Source: Neptunicoccus cionae (GTDB lineage: Bacteria > Pseudomonadota > Alphaproteobacteria > Rhodobacterales > Rhodobacteraceae). Taken from it: DNA of 64,000 nt. Made by a program: the position numbers and the translations under genes. The stretch's first letter is position 1. Every line of letters starts with the position of its first letter. Where the stretch lies: positions 434,001-498,000 of the forward strand of contig NZ_PKOJ01000001.1 of assembly GCF_002860325.1 (NCBI RefSeq), in the 5' to 3' direction. Below are positions 8,803 to 18,086 of the stretch, in pieces. Under the pieces are notes generated by a model, which saw nothing but the letters and a program-made list of their open reading frames with translations, was not told the origin of the DNA and did no database searches.

Positions 8803-11235
8803 TCAGGCTTTCACCCGCTCCATTTTGGGATCGAACAACGGGGAAAGCGTGACGTTTGCGGGCACCCGTTCTGTGGCTACTTCCAGTTCATATTCTCCTG
8901 AAAGCACATAGTCGCGATCAATCACTCTGTCGCTGCGCACATAGCCCATGCCGATACTCTGCCCGAGCGTGTGCCCGTAGCCGGCAGAGGACAGCCAGCC
9001 GCAGGTTTCCCCGTTGCGATAGATGGTTTCGCGGCCCGACAGGATTACATCCCCGTTACAGGTGAAAGTGGCCATGATCTTTTTCTTGCCCTCTTCCCGC
9101 TGTGCCTGCACCGCCTCGCGTCCTTTGAACGGAATGTTGGATTTCATTTTTACTGCCCAGCCAAGCCCCGCTTCATCCGGTGTATGGTCTGGCCCGATAT
9201 CCGAGCTCCACGCGCGATAGCCTTTCTCCAGACGGAGTGTTTCAATGGCGCGGTAGCCTGCATTACGCAGCCCGTGTTCCTTACCCGCCGCGTGAATCGC
9301 TTCATAGACAGTCAGCGCGTATTCCACAGGCAGGTGCAATTCCCAGCCGAGTTCGCCGACATAGGTGATCCGCAGGGCCAGTACCGGACAGCCTGCGATG
9401 CCGATTTTTCGGGACTGGCCGAACGGGAAGGGTTCATTGCTAATATCGTCGCGGGTGCAGGCAGCAAGGATCTCGCGGGCTTTGGGTCCGAAAAGGGACA
9501 GCACCGCGTTGGAAGAGGTCACATCCACCAGTTGCGCATTCATGCCTTCGGGGATGTTGCGGGCGATCCAGTCGAAATCATGGGTGGCATAGCCGGTGCC
9601 TGTCACGATGTAATACTCGTCCAGCGCGATGCGCACGCAGGTCAGGTCACATTCGATGCCGCCCTTGTCGTTCAGCATCTGGGTATAGATGATACTGCCG
9701 ACGGGCTTGTCCACACGGTTGGAGGCGATCCAGTTCAACGCCGCTTCTGCATCTGGCCCTTTCAGGATGAATTTCGCAAAAGAGGTCTGGTCGAACAGCA
9801 CCGCTGCTTCCCGTGCGGCCTGGTGTTCGCGCCCGACAGCGGCGTGCCAGTTCGGCCGCTCGAATGTGTAGATGTCGCGGGCATCCTCACCTTCTTCGGC
9901 AAACCAGTTGGGCCGCTCCCAGCCCAGTTTCTCGCCAAAGACGGCCCCGCTGCGCAGCAGGGTTTCATAAAGCGGTGAGCGGCGGCAGGGGCGGCCGCTG
10001 GAATGTTCCTCTGAGGGCCATGCCATCGTGTAATGCTTGCCGTAGGCTTCGAGTGTGCGGGTACGCACCCAGTCCTCATCGGAATGGGGGCGGCCAAAGC
10101 GGCGGATGTCCACCGGCCACATGTCATAGGGCGGTGCGCCGTTGGCCACCCATTCCGCCAGCGCCATGCCCGCGCCGCCACCCGAAGCGATGCCGAAGGC
10201 GTTGAACCCTGCGCCGATAAAGACATTGGCCATTTCCGGAGCTTCGCCAAGGATGAAATTCCCGTCGGGCGTAAAACTTTCGGGACCGTTGATCAGTTGC
10301 TTGATCCCTGCCGTTTGCAAGGCGGGAACGCGGGGCAGGGCCAGTTCGACAAGTTGTTCGAAATGGTCGAAGTTCGACTCCAGCAGCTGGAAGTCGAACG
10401 GTTCGGGGATACCTTCTTTCGCCCAAGGGATGCCGTTAGGTTCGTAGCCGCCCATGACCAGCCCGCCAACTTCTTCCTTGTAGTAGGTCAAACGGTCAGG
10501 ATCGCGCAGGGTCGGCAGATCGGAAGGCACATCAAAGGGTTCAGTCACCATATACTGGTGTTCGACAGACACCAGCGGCACGGTCACGCCGATGGTTTTG
10601 GCCAGTTCGCGGGTCCACTGGCCACAACACAAGACCAGCTTTTCGCACATAACATCGCCTTGCGGGGTGCGCACGCCGGTGATCTTTCCCTTCTCCGTCA
10701 GGATTTCTGTTACAGGGGTATGTTCCACCAGTTTCGCGCCCTTGGCCCGCGCACCTTTGGCCAGCGCTTGTGTGATGTCGGCAGGGTTGGCCTGTCCGTC
10801 TGTGGGCAGGAAGGCCGCGCCAACCACATCACCGATGTCCATCAGCGGCCACAGGTCCTGTGCTTCTTGCGGGGACAAAAGCTGCATGTCCAGCCCGAAG
10901 CTATGGGCGGTGGTGGCCTGCCGTTTCACCTCGGTCCAGCGTTCCTGATTACACGCCAATCGCAGCCCGCCGTTCATCTTCCAGCCGGTGGCAAGGCCGG
11001 TTTCCGCTTCGAGGTTTTTGTAAAGATCAATGGAATAGCCCAGCAGCCGCGTGATATTGGCGTTCGACCGCAGCTGTCCGACGAGTCCGGCTGCGTGCCA
11101 TGTGGAACCGGACGTCAGCTGCGCCTTTTCCAGCAGCAACACCTCCTGACCCATTTGCGCCAGATGGTAGGCGGTGGAGCACCCGATAATTCCGCCACCG
11201 ACGATGACGATTTTCGAAGAGGATGGGAGTTTCAT
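8803..11235 (-). CDS. FAD-dependent dehydrogenase with GcvT domains (dimethylglycine/sarcosine dehydrogenase-like), copy 1
   Basis: 810-residue cytoplasmic enzyme predicted to demethylate an N-methylated amine oxidatively and pass the one-carbon unit to tetrahydrofolate. The N-terminal Rossmann FAD motif VGGGIIGCSTAYHLAQMG is followed by STWHAAGL, where the His is the covalent FAD attachment site in DMGDH/SARDH enzymes. A DAO-type domain fills about residues 1-370, then a FAO-type linker, the GcvT aminomethyltransferase domain (about 430-700) and the GcvT C-terminal barrel. The substrate cannot be read from the sequence. Last gene of the betaine transporter operon, 8 nt after the kinase gene. 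A paralogue lies at 18087-20504. Confidence 0.85.
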   Translation of the reverse strand: MKLPSSSKIVIVGGGIIGCSTAYHLAQMGQEVLLLEKAQLTSGSTWHAAGLVGQLRSNANITRLLGYSIDLYKNLEAETGLATGWKMNGGLRLACNQERWTEVKRQATTAHSFGLDMQLLSPQEAQDLWPLMDIGDVVGAAFLPTDGQANPADITQALAKGARAKGAKLVEHTPVTEILTEKGKITGVRTPQGDVMCEKLVLCCGQWTRELAKTIGVTVPLVSVEHQYMVTEPFDVPSDLPTLRDPDRLTYYKEEVGGLVMGGYEPNGIPWAKEGIPEPFDFQLLESNFDHFEQLVELALPRVPALQTAGIKQLINGPESFTPDGNFILGEAPEMANVFIGAGFNAFGIASGGGAGMALAEWVANGAPPYDMWPVDIRRFGRPHSDEDWVRTRTLEAYGKHYTMAWPSEEHSSGRPCRRSPLYETLLRSGAVFGEKLGWERPNWFAEEGEDARDIYTFERPNWHAAVGREHQAAREAAVLFDQTSFAKFILKGPDAEAALNWIASNRVDKPVGSIIYTQMLNDKGGIECDLTCVRIALDEYYIVTGTGYATHDFDWIARNIPEGMNAQLVDVTSSNAVLSLFGPKAREILAACTRDDISNEPFPFGQSRKIGIAGCPVLALRITYVGELGWELHLPVEYALTVYEAIHAAGKEHGLRNAGYRAIETLRLEKGYRAWSSDIGPDHTPDEAGLGWAVKMKSNIPFKGREAVQAQREEGKKKIMATFTCNGDVILSGRETIYRNGETCGWLSSAGYGHTLGQSIGMGYVRSDRVIDRDYVLSGEYELEVATERVPANVTLSPLFDPKMERVKA

Positions 11236-11243
11236 ATCTTGCC

Positions 11244-12119
11244 TTACGTGTTTGCAAAGTCGGACAGGGCCGCGTTCAGCCTGTCGAGGTTTTGGCTGGT
11301 GTATTGCGCATAGTCAAAGTCCAGCGCCGAGTGGATTTCAGAGGTCATCGACCAGAGTGTTTCGCGCATGAGGGAGGCGCATTTCATCGCCTGATAGGGG
11401 CGCCAGCGATCATCGGCGGAGGCGGCGAAATACTGTTCCAGCATCTGCCGTTCCTGCGCCTCGCCCAACCCGTTGTTCGAAGCCAGTCCGGCCAGATCGA
11501 ACAGGGGCGCGTTAAAGCCGCCGTATTCCCAGTCGATCAGCCAGAGCTTGTCACCGTCGTCCAGAATATTTGCCGCCAGCAGGTCGTTGTGCCCGATCAC
11601 CAGTTCCACTGCTCCGGTCGCTTGCTCCAGCATTTCGCTTTGTGCGGTAAGTTCGTCGAACATGCCTTGGTACTTGGAGCCTGCGGCCAGCAAACGTGTG
11701 ATATAGGTGCGGTTCACCTGATAGGGCCAGAAGGCCAGAACGGGTTTGATCAGATGCTGTCCCATTTCTGTGTGCACGTCGTGCATCAGCGCCACAATCC
11801 GGTGCAGGTTTTCGGGTTTGCGCACATCTTCTTCGGCAAAGGTACGCGCCTCCAGAAACTCCAGCACCAGAACACCGTCTTCGTGGTAAACAACTTCGGG
11901 GGAAAACCCGCCCTTGGCTGCTGCTTGGGACAGGGCCAGTTCGTTCCAGCGCATGACGCCGTGTTCTTCAATATCCGCACCGATGCGAACCACGTATTTT
12001 CGGCCCTGATCGGTGACAGTCAGGTTCACATTGGTGATTCCGCCGCTTAGCGGTTTGATGTCCTGCGGGTTACTAAAGCAGGACAGGGCGGCTGTCCGTT
12101 CTATCGCGTTTTCTGTCAT
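11244..12119 (-). CDS. Choline/ethanolamine-kinase-like phosphotransferase, copy 1
   Basis: 291-residue kinase of the APH/choline kinase superfamily. It has an N-terminal nucleotide-binding lobe (GGITNVNLTV, then YVVRIGADIEEHGV), the catalytic loop VIGHNDLLAANIL (HxDxxxxN) and the metal-binding LIDWEYGGFN. The frame is open further upstream, but that part is a shadow of the permease gene; the ATG at 12119 overlaps the permease stop by 4 nt and gives a normal N-terminus. Lying between a betaine-type transporter and a demethylating dehydrogenase, it probably phosphorylates an amino alcohol brought in by the transporter; the substrate is inferred. Confidence 0.82.
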   Translation of the reverse strand: MTENAIERTAALSCFSNPQDIKPLSGGITNVNLTVTDQGRKYVVRIGADIEEHGVMRWNELALSQAAAKGGFSPEVVYHEDGVLVLEFLEARTFAEEDVRKPENLHRIVALMHDVHTEMGQHLIKPVLAFWPYQVNRTYITRLLAAGSKYQGMFDELTAQSEMLEQATGAVELVIGHNDLLAANILDDGDKLWLIDWEYGGFNAPLFDLAGLASNNGLGEAQERQMLEQYFAASADDRWRPYQAMKCASLMRETLWSMTSEIHSALDFDYAQYTSQNLDRLNAALSDFANT

Positions 12120-14098
12120 AAGCCCAACCTCCTGCGTTGTCCTTCGGCCAGTGCGTTTACGATCCGGTCGGCCACAATGGCGATGAAGGCCACGGACAGA
12201 CCCGCGACGATGCCTTGCCCTGCGTTGGCTTTGGTCAGGGCGATATAGACCTCTTGCCCCAGATCGCGGGTGCCCACCAAAGCGGTGATCACCAGCATGG
12301 AAATTGCCAGCATGATGGTCTGGTTCAGCCCCAGCAGCAGTTGCGGCGTGGCCAGCGGCAGTTTCACCCGCCACAGCAGTTGCCGTTTGGTGCAACCGGA
12401 CATGACACCGGCTTCGATCATCTGTTCGGGTACATCACGCAAACCGTGGGCGGCATAGCGTACCGCAGGGGCCAGCGCATAAAGAACGACCGCGATCATG
12501 GCGCTGAAATCACCGACGCGGAACAGCATCACAACCGGGATCAGATAGACAAAGCTTGGCAGGGTTTGCAGCGTGTCCATAAACCCGAGGATCACACGCC
12601 CCGCAGCGGGTTTCTCGGCGGCCCAAATGCCAAGGGGTATGCCGATCACCGTGGCGATCAGAACCGACACACCGCACAGATAAATCGTTATCATCGCCTT
12701 GGCCCACAGCCCGCTTGCTGCAATAAAGGCCATCATCAGGGCGGCCATAACGCCCAGCTTCCAGCCGCCGATGCGCCATGAAATCAGGCCGGTCGCGATG
12801 ATGCCCCAAGCCCAGGGGATACCGCTGAAGAATTTCTTTACCGGCAGCAAAAGCCCTTGCAACACAACGACCTTGATCGCCTCGAAGGTGTCGAAAAAGT
12901 TGACGTTGATCCACTCCATCGCATCGCTCCAGAAGGGGCCGGTGGTCAGGGTCATGGCATCGGGATAGGTTTGCAGCGCGGGAACGAAACGGCCCAGCAC
13001 CAGATTGGCCAGGATCACCAAGAGCACGGTGCTGCTCCACGGATGGCGTTGAAGAAGATTGCCTTCCGGCAGGTTTCGCTGGCTGCGTTCCGCAAAGGCC
13101 TGACTGGCACGGTCAAGCGCGATGGCCATGACAACAATGGCCAGTCCTGCTTCAATTCCCGCGCCGATGTCGAGCCGCCGCAAAGACGCCAGCACATCGA
13201 ACCCGAGCCCGCCCGCGCCGATCATTGACGCAATAATCACCATGTTGAGCGAGAGCATGATCACCTGATTGACGCCAACCATAAGGGACGGTGTGGCCGA
13301 GGGCACCAGAACCTTCCACATGATCTGGCGCTTTGTGCAGCCCGCCATGCGTCCGGCTTCCTGAATTTCTTCGGGTACGGAATGAAGCGACAGAATGGTG
13401 ATCCGTACCATCGGAGGCATGGCATAAATCACGGTTGCCACAAGTGCGGCAACAGGGCCAAAACCGAACAGGATCAGGATCGGCACCAGATAGGCAAAGA
13501 CCGGTACTGTCTGCATCAGATCCAGAACGGGTTGCAGCAGGCGGTTGAACCACGGTGCGCGGTAGGCCGCAATCCCCAGAAACAACCCGCCGACCGCGCC
13601 GATCGGCACCGCGATCAGAACAGAGGCCAGCGTGATCATGGCACTGTGCCATTGCCCGAACACAGCAAGGTAGAGAAAACACGCCCCTACCAGCGCAGCC
13701 AGCGCCCAGTTACGGGCGTAATGGCCGATGGCAATGACGCAGACCACGACAGCCACCCAGCCAAGCGACGGGGCAAGTTGCACGGCGCTGTCGCCATAGC
13801 CTGTGGTGAAGCCTTCAATGAGCAGATTGCGCAGGAACTGGTAAGGGGCTTCCAGCACGGCGGCAATCGCGCGGGTCAGGTCCCTGAAAGTGAAGAAATA
13901 GAAGTTCGCAGTTTCCACCAGCCAGTCCAGAAAACCGCTGATAGAGTCTTCCAGTGGCAGTTGCCATTTCTTTGGATAGCGGATGATCCAGCGGGCATCG
14001 AGCGCCTTGTAAAGCTGGAAGGAATATTGCGACAGCAGCCAAGTGACCGCAAACAGGCCAAGCCAGAAAACCCTGCCGGATGTGAGCCAGCGTCCCAT
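12116..14098 (-). CDS. Betaine-type ABC transporter permease with two fused permease domains
   Basis: 660-residue inner-membrane protein carrying two full binding-protein-dependent permease modules, where ProW-type subunits have one. Each module ends in a similar EAA-loop region: KRQIMWKVLVPSATPSLMVG then MLSLNMVIIASMIGAGGLG in the first, and KRQLLWRVKLPLATPQLLLG then MLAISMLVITALVGTRDLG in the second. A membrane-associated N-terminus precedes module one. One chain could therefore form the whole channel. It is directly adjacent to the ATPase gene (ends at 14098, ATPase starts coding at 14099) and overlaps the kinase start. Substrate class (glycine betaine, proline betaine, choline or similar) is inferred from the partners. 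Confidence 0.88.
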   Translation of the reverse strand: MGRWLTSGRVFWLGLFAVTWLLSQYSFQLYKALDARWIIRYPKKWQLPLEDSISGFLDWLVETANFYFFTFRDLTRAIAAVLEAPYQFLRNLLIEGFTTGYGDSAVQLAPSLGWVAVVVCVIAIGHYARNWALAALVGACFLYLAVFGQWHSAMITLASVLIAVPIGAVGGLFLGIAAYRAPWFNRLLQPVLDLMQTVPVFAYLVPILILFGFGPVAALVATVIYAMPPMVRITILSLHSVPEEIQEAGRMAGCTKRQIMWKVLVPSATPSLMVGVNQVIMLSLNMVIIASMIGAGGLGFDVLASLRRLDIGAGIEAGLAIVVMAIALDRASQAFAERSQRNLPEGNLLQRHPWSSTVLLVILANLVLGRFVPALQTYPDAMTLTTGPFWSDAMEWINVNFFDTFEAIKVVVLQGLLLPVKKFFSGIPWAWGIIATGLISWRIGGWKLGVMAALMMAFIAASGLWAKAMITIYLCGVSVLIATVIGIPLGIWAAEKPAAGRVILGFMDTLQTLPSFVYLIPVVMLFRVGDFSAMIAVVLYALAPAVRYAAHGLRDVPEQMIEAGVMSGCTKRQLLWRVKLPLATPQLLLGLNQTIMLAISMLVITALVGTRDLGQEVYIALTKANAGQGIVAGLSVAFIAIVADRIVNALAEGQRRRLGL

Positions 14099-15112
14099 TC
14101 AGCGCCGCCCCACCAAAACGTCGATCACGGCACTTCGGGTGATCTGGCCGATGACTTCGCCGTCCTGTTCCACGTGAAACGGGTGTTCGGCAGCCTCGAC
14201 ACGATCTCCGATGGTTTCAATTGTGGCGTTTGCAGGAACGGTTCCGGAAAAACTGTCGCCGCTTAGCGGTTCTGCAAGGGCGGCGGCAGTGATCACTTTG
14301 GCGCGGTTCACATGGCGGGTAAATTCCGCCACATAATCGGTTGCAGGGTTCAGAACCAGTTCTTCGGGCTTGGCCACCTGCTGGATCGCGCCGTCCTTCA
14401 TGACGGCAATACGGTCGGCAAGGCGGATCGCCTCGTCAAAGTCGTGGGTAATGAAGATGATCGTCTTGTGCAGCATGTTCTGCAGGCGGATGAATTCGTC
14501 CTGCATTTCGCGCCGGATCAGCGGATCAAGCGCAGAAAACGGTTCGTCCAGAAACCACAGGTCCGGTTCCACCGCAAGAGACCTTGCGATGCCGACCCGT
14601 TGCTGCTGGCCACCGGACAATTCGCGCGGGTAATAACCTTCGCGCCCCTTGAGACCGACCAGTTCCACCACCTCTTGCGCGCGGGCCAGACGCTCCGCCT
14701 TGGGCACGCCCTGCACATCCAGCGGGAAGGCGGCGTTTTCCAGAACCGTCAGATGGGGCAGCAGGGCAAACTGCTGGAAAACCATACCCATTTTGCTGCG
14801 CCGGATCTGGATCAGCTCCTTGTCGGTCTTGTTCAGAAGGTTTTCACCTTCAAAGTGGATTTCACCCGCCGTGGGTTCCACAAGGCGGGACAGACATCGG
14901 ACCAGTGTTGATTTACCGGATCCCGACAGGCCCATAATCACGAAAATCTCGCCCTTGAAAATCTGCACATTGGCCGCCCGTACCGCGCCGATCAATCCGG
15001 CCCGTCCCAGATCCCCCTTTTTCGGCGCCGGCGTGTTTTTCAGGAAGGTTTCGGCGTTCGGTCCGTAAAGTTTCCAGACATCGCGGCATTCTAGTATGAC
15101 TGATTGGTTCAT
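14099..15112 (-). CDS. Betaine-type ABC transporter ATP-binding protein (ProV/OpuAA family)
   Basis: 337-residue ATPase subunit. It shows the ProV-type N-terminus (VWKLYGPNAETFLK), Walker A GLSGSGKST, signature [16 protein letters not shown], Walker B LWFLDEPFSALD and an H-loop ITHD. The last ~60 residues look like a shortened CBS-type regulatory region (AEHPFHVEQDGEVIGQITRS). It couples ATP hydrolysis to uptake with the double permease and the periplasmic protein encoded on either side. A 119-nt gap with a stem-loop separates it from the upstream binding-protein gene, a layout that often gives excess binding protein. Confidence 0.9.
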   Translation of the reverse strand: MNQSVILECRDVWKLYGPNAETFLKNTPAPKKGDLGRAGLIGAVRAANVQIFKGEIFVIMGLSGSGKSTLVRCLSRLVEPTAGEIHFEGENLLNKTDKELIQIRRSKMGMVFQQFALLPHLTVLENAAFPLDVQGVPKAERLARAQEVVELVGLKGREGYYPRELSGGQQQRVGIARSLAVEPDLWFLDEPFSALDPLIRREMQDEFIRLQNMLHKTIIFITHDFDEAIRLADRIAVMKDGAIQQVAKPEELVLNPATDYVAEFTRHVNRAKVITAAALAEPLSGDSFSGTVPANATIETIGDRVEAAEHPFHVEQDGEVIGQITRSAVIDVLVGRR

Positions 15113-15189
15113 TCTGTCCTCGGGGCGGCTGGCGCGGGCAGGCCGCGCAGCCTAAGCATGTGTCGTGCTATCAGGGGGTATTGGATGCT

Positions 15190-15216
15190 GGAGCGCCGCA
15201 TTTCCTGCCGCGCTCC
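15190..15216 (-). other. Stem-loop between binding-protein and ATPase genes
   Basis: GGAGCGC and GCGCTCC (arms 15216-15210 and 15196-15190) form a 7-bp stem after the binding-protein stop at 15232. On the transcribed strand no T-run follows, so it is more likely an mRNA-protecting or partial-termination hairpin than a full terminator. Such hairpins commonly raise the amount of periplasmic binding protein. Confidence 0.5.
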
Positions 15217-15231
15217 TTTTTGGATATGCTG

Positions 15232-16164
15232 TTACTTCACGATCCACGAAGACCATGCGTCTTTGTTCTCGGTCATCCAAGCCGCAACAACCTCTTCAAC
15301 GGTTTTGCCGTTCAGATCCACATCGGCCACCATTGCGCCCATGTCTTCGTTGGTGATCTTGAAGTTCTTGATTGCTTTCTCGGCGTTTGGCCATTTCTCG
15401 CCAAGTCCGGCCCATGCCGCCTTCCAGATCGGACCTGTCGGCTTGCCGCAGTCATAGGCAGCGTCCGGATTTACACCAACAGACGGATCGCTGTAGCATT
15501 CCGGTGTGTAAGGAGGAAACTCGACATAGCTGCCTTCGAATTTTGCCGGTGCCCAGTGGGGTGAATAGAGCCAGAGCATGATCGGGTCTTTCCGCTGGTA
15601 GGCCGCTTCCAGTTCGGCAAATAGCGCCGCATCGGTGCCTGCGTGCACCACTTCGAAATCCAGTTCCAGTGCTTCAACCCGTTCATCATCAAAGCCGCCC
15701 CACGTGACAGGGCCGCCCAGATACCGGCCCATCGGTGCGGTTTCGGCTGTGGCGAACTCATCCGCGCAATCCTTCAACGCTTCCCAATTCGGAAGGCCGG
15801 GGCAGCGTTCTTCCATATAGGAAGGATACCACCATTCCTCGATCGCCATCATGCCGGTTTCGCCCAGATTGACCACATTGCCGGTGGCAAAGGCCTCGTC
15901 CATTGCTTCGCGCGCTGTGGTTTCCCACAGTTCCATCGCCACATGCAGATCGCCGGTTTTCAGACCGGCAAATTGCGCGATGTAATCCGCCTGAACATAT
16001 TCGACGTTATATCCGGCTTCTTCCAGAACCTCGCCCATCAGCGTGGTGGTGATGAGCTGACCGGACCAGTCGTGCAAGGTCAGTTTGATCGGGTCGGTGG
16101 ATTCCTGTGCCAGCGCCGGTGATGCCGCCAAAAACGCGGCCGCCGCTACGGAAATATACTTCAT
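15232..16164 (-). CDS. Glycine-betaine-type ABC transporter substrate-binding protein
   Basis: 310 residues with a clear signal peptide (MKYISVAAAAFLAASPALAQ). The mature part has the OpuAC/ProX-type opening (IKLTLHDWSGQLITTTLMGE) and many tryptophans and tyrosines (ELWETT, EEWWYPSY, LYSPHWAP) of the sort that form an aromatic box around a quaternary ammonium group. Several cysteines could form disulfides. The frame is open to 16251, but the ATG at 16164 begins the signal peptide and follows GGGAG. First gene of a five-gene operon (binding protein, ATPase, permease, kinase, dehydrogenase), with ATCAACAAA repeats upstream. Confidence 0.9.
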   Translation of the reverse strand: MKYISVAAAAFLAASPALAQESTDPIKLTLHDWSGQLITTTLMGEVLEEAGYNVEYVQADYIAQFAGLKTGDLHVAMELWETTAREAMDEAFATGNVVNLGETGMMAIEEWWYPSYMEERCPGLPNWEALKDCADEFATAETAPMGRYLGGPVTWGGFDDERVEALELDFEVVHAGTDAALFAELEAAYQRKDPIMLWLYSPHWAPAKFEGSYVEFPPYTPECYSDPSVGVNPDAAYDCGKPTGPIWKAAWAGLGEKWPNAEKAIKNFKITNEDMGAMVADVDLNGKTVEEVVAAWMTENKDAWSSWIVK

Positions 16165-16261
16165 TCTAAAACTCCCTGTGTTGGATCGGGGCGTCCGGTC
16201 TTGGGTCGGGTCAAATGCCCGCGGATCGCCGGTAATGATCCAACTATACAATCAGATTCCA

Positions 16262-16287
16262 AATCAATATCAACAAAAATCAACAAA
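16262..16287. promoter_or_regulatory. Putative operator: tandem ATCAACAAA repeats
   Basis: Two perfect copies of ATCAACAAA (16269-16277 and 16279-16287) stand 10 bp apart, one helical turn, preceded by a partial copy (AATCAAT at 16262-16268). They lie about 100 nt upstream of the binding-protein gene and of the divergent phosphatase gene. The same 9-mer occurs beside the DeoR-type regulator gene (20546-20605), so this is the likely operator of that regulator. Tandem short repeats are typical of DeoR-family sites. Confidence 0.6.
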
Positions 16288-16382
16288 AGTTTCGATTATA
16301 TGTAGATTTGCGTCAGGATTTGCGGGATACCGAACAGGAAACCGCCTAAACGCCCGAAAATTTGGCAGACCGGATAAACGTA

Positions 16383-17153
16383 ATGAGCGATCTGAAACTG
16401 CGCCTTGAAACGGCAACCCGCATTACCGAACAAGCTGCAAAAGTGGCGATGGCCCATTTTCGCAACAGCCCCGACATTGAAACCAAGTCGGACCAGAGCC
16501 CTGTAACGGTTGCAGATAAAGAAACCGAAACCGCGATCCGAGACGGTCTGGCCAGAGCCTTTCCGCAAGAGCCGATTTACGGCGAGGAGTTCGGCCGTTC
16601 GGGGACCGGTGCGGATATGTGGATTGTTGATCCAATCGACGGAACCCGTTCCTTTATTACCGGTCTGCCCCTGTTCGGACTGCTGCTGGGATATTTGCAC
16701 AGCGGTACGCCACAACTCGGGATCATCCGGATGCCTGCGCTGGGCGAAACCTATACCGGCGCGGTCGGGCTGGGGGCGATGTGTAACGGTGTGCCGGTCC
16801 AAAGCAGCCGTTGCGAGAGCCTTGCAACCGCGCGTCTGTTTCTGAACGAGGGGGACAAGCTGGCGGTCCGCGAACCTGCGGTCTTTTCCCGACTCGTGCA
16901 GGCCGGAGAGTTGCGGCGTATGGGGGCGGATTGCTATCCCCATGCGCTGGTGGCCCGCGGGCTGGCCGACGCGGTCGTGGATTACGATCTGCAACCCTAC
17001 GATTACCTGCCGGTGTCCGCGGTGGTCCATGCGGCGGGGGGAATCATGACAGACTGGGAGGGCCAGGCTTTAACCATGAATTCCGACGGGCGCACCCTTA
17101 CAGCGGCGACACCGGCCCTGCACCGTGAACTGATGGAACTTGTGAACGCTTAA
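16383..17153 (+). CDS. Inositol-monophosphatase-family phosphatase (HisN-like)
   Basis: 256-residue Mg2+-dependent, Li+-sensitive-type phosphatase fold. Metal-binding motifs are visible: IYGEEFG (Glu), IVDPIDGTRSFITGLP (DPIDGT) and the later GGIMTDWEGQAL (Asp). The RSFITGLPLFG variant resembles histidinol-phosphate phosphatases (HisN) more than true inositol monophosphatases. The ATG at 16383 (MSDLKLRLET) was preferred to the upstream 16362 start. It is divergent from the betaine transporter operon and converges by 4 nt on the second kinase gene. That setting suggests a phosphorylated intermediate of the amine pathway as substrate; a role in histidine synthesis is the alternative. Confidence 0.8.
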   Translation: MSDLKLRLETATRITEQAAKVAMAHFRNSPDIETKSDQSPVTVADKETETAIRDGLARAFPQEPIYGEEFGRSGTGADMWIVDPIDGTRSFITGLPLFGLLLGYLHSGTPQLGIIRMPALGETYTGAVGLGAMCNGVPVQSSRCESLATARLFLNEGDKLAVREPAVFSRLVQAGELRRMGADCYPHALVARGLADAVVDYDLQPYDYLPVSAVVHAAGGIMTDWEGQALTMNSDGRTLTAATPALHRELMELVNA

Positions 17154-18076
17154 CCCTTTTCCACCGCAGCCACATGACCGGCAAAGGCAGGGTCTTGCAT
17201 CAGGGCCTTGCACCGCGCGAAGCGTTCCGTGGCATAAGCCCAGAAATCCTCGGCCGGATTCTTGTCGGCATGCTGGATCAATCCCCAAAGGGTCCAGAGC
17301 AGATCGCACATGGCCTTGTAAATCACCATGCGCCCGATCTCGGCTGCGGTCGGTGAACGTCCGAAGTAGGCTTCCAAGAGTTCTCGGTCCTGTGCTGCAT
17401 TCAAACCTGCCTCGACTGACAAGTCGCCCACATCCCACAAGGGATCGTTCATGCCGGAATATTCCCAATCCACAATCCACATGATATTGCCGTCATCCAG
17501 AAAATTCTCGCACAGCGGATCACAATGGCAAGGCGCCAGGGGCAGGTCCGCATTGGCGAGTGCCTGTTTAACCGGCGCGGCGGCTGATACCACATCGTGA
17601 TAGCCTTCGGGCAGGTCTACGTCTTTGGTCGCAAGGATTTTCAGGTAATCGTCAATCATCGAAAACAGCTCGAACCGGAACTGGAACGTCTCGCCCGAGC
17701 CATGCAGTTTTGCCAGCGCCTTGCCTGCCCTTGCGGGCGCGCCTTTCCGGCTTTGAAACAGCGCAGGAGTCATGGTTTCAATGTCAGGCACCGTTCGCGT
17801 GATCATCAGGCCGGTTTCGGATCGGGCAAGCAGAACCTCTGGTGACACACCGGCCCGCGCAGCGGCCTTCGCATTGTGCTTCTCCACCGCGCGGTCGATG
17901 TAATCTTCCGTACCTTCGCCCGGAATCCTGACAATCACGGACGAGCCGTCAAATTCCACACGGTAGACCAGATTGGTCATCCCGCCGAGCCGTGTAATAC
18001 TATCTACCTGCTGCACATGGTTAAATTGCGGTGCCTCCCGCAGCGCTGCCAGTACCTTGTCCCTGTTGTCTGTCAT
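17150..18076 (-). CDS. Choline/ethanolamine-kinase-like phosphotransferase, copy 2
   Basis: 308 residues, same superfamily as the gene at 11244 but clearly diverged. Visible motifs are GGMTNLVYRV in the nucleotide-binding lobe, VIVRIPGEGTEDYIDR, the catalytic loop APCHCDPLCENFL (HxDxxxxN) and IVDWEYSGMNDPLWDV for metal binding. It follows the second dehydrogenase gene by 10 nt in the same direction, so each dehydrogenase is paired with its own kinase. The pairing argues that phosphorylation is part of the same pathway or of a parallel one for a second amine. Confidence 0.82.
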   Translation of the reverse strand: MTDNRDKVLAALREAPQFNHVQQVDSITRLGGMTNLVYRVEFDGSSVIVRIPGEGTEDYIDRAVEKHNAKAAARAGVSPEVLLARSETGLMITRTVPDIETMTPALFQSRKGAPARAGKALAKLHGSGETFQFRFELFSMIDDYLKILATKDVDLPEGYHDVVSAAAPVKQALANADLPLAPCHCDPLCENFLDDGNIMWIVDWEYSGMNDPLWDVGDLSVEAGLNAAQDRELLEAYFGRSPTAAEIGRMVIYKAMCDLLWTLWGLIQHADKNPAEDFWAYATERFARCKALMQDPAFAGHVAAVEKG

Positions 18077-18086
18077 CGTTCCCCCG

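Noticed and set aside
10033-11313. 426-codon open frame on the plus strand
   Set aside because: Antisense to dehydrogenase copy 1, which has clear FAD motifs.
12120-12395. N-terminal extension of kinase copy 1
   Set aside because: This part is an out-of-frame shadow of the permease gene; the ATG at 12119 with a 4-nt overlap gives the normal start.
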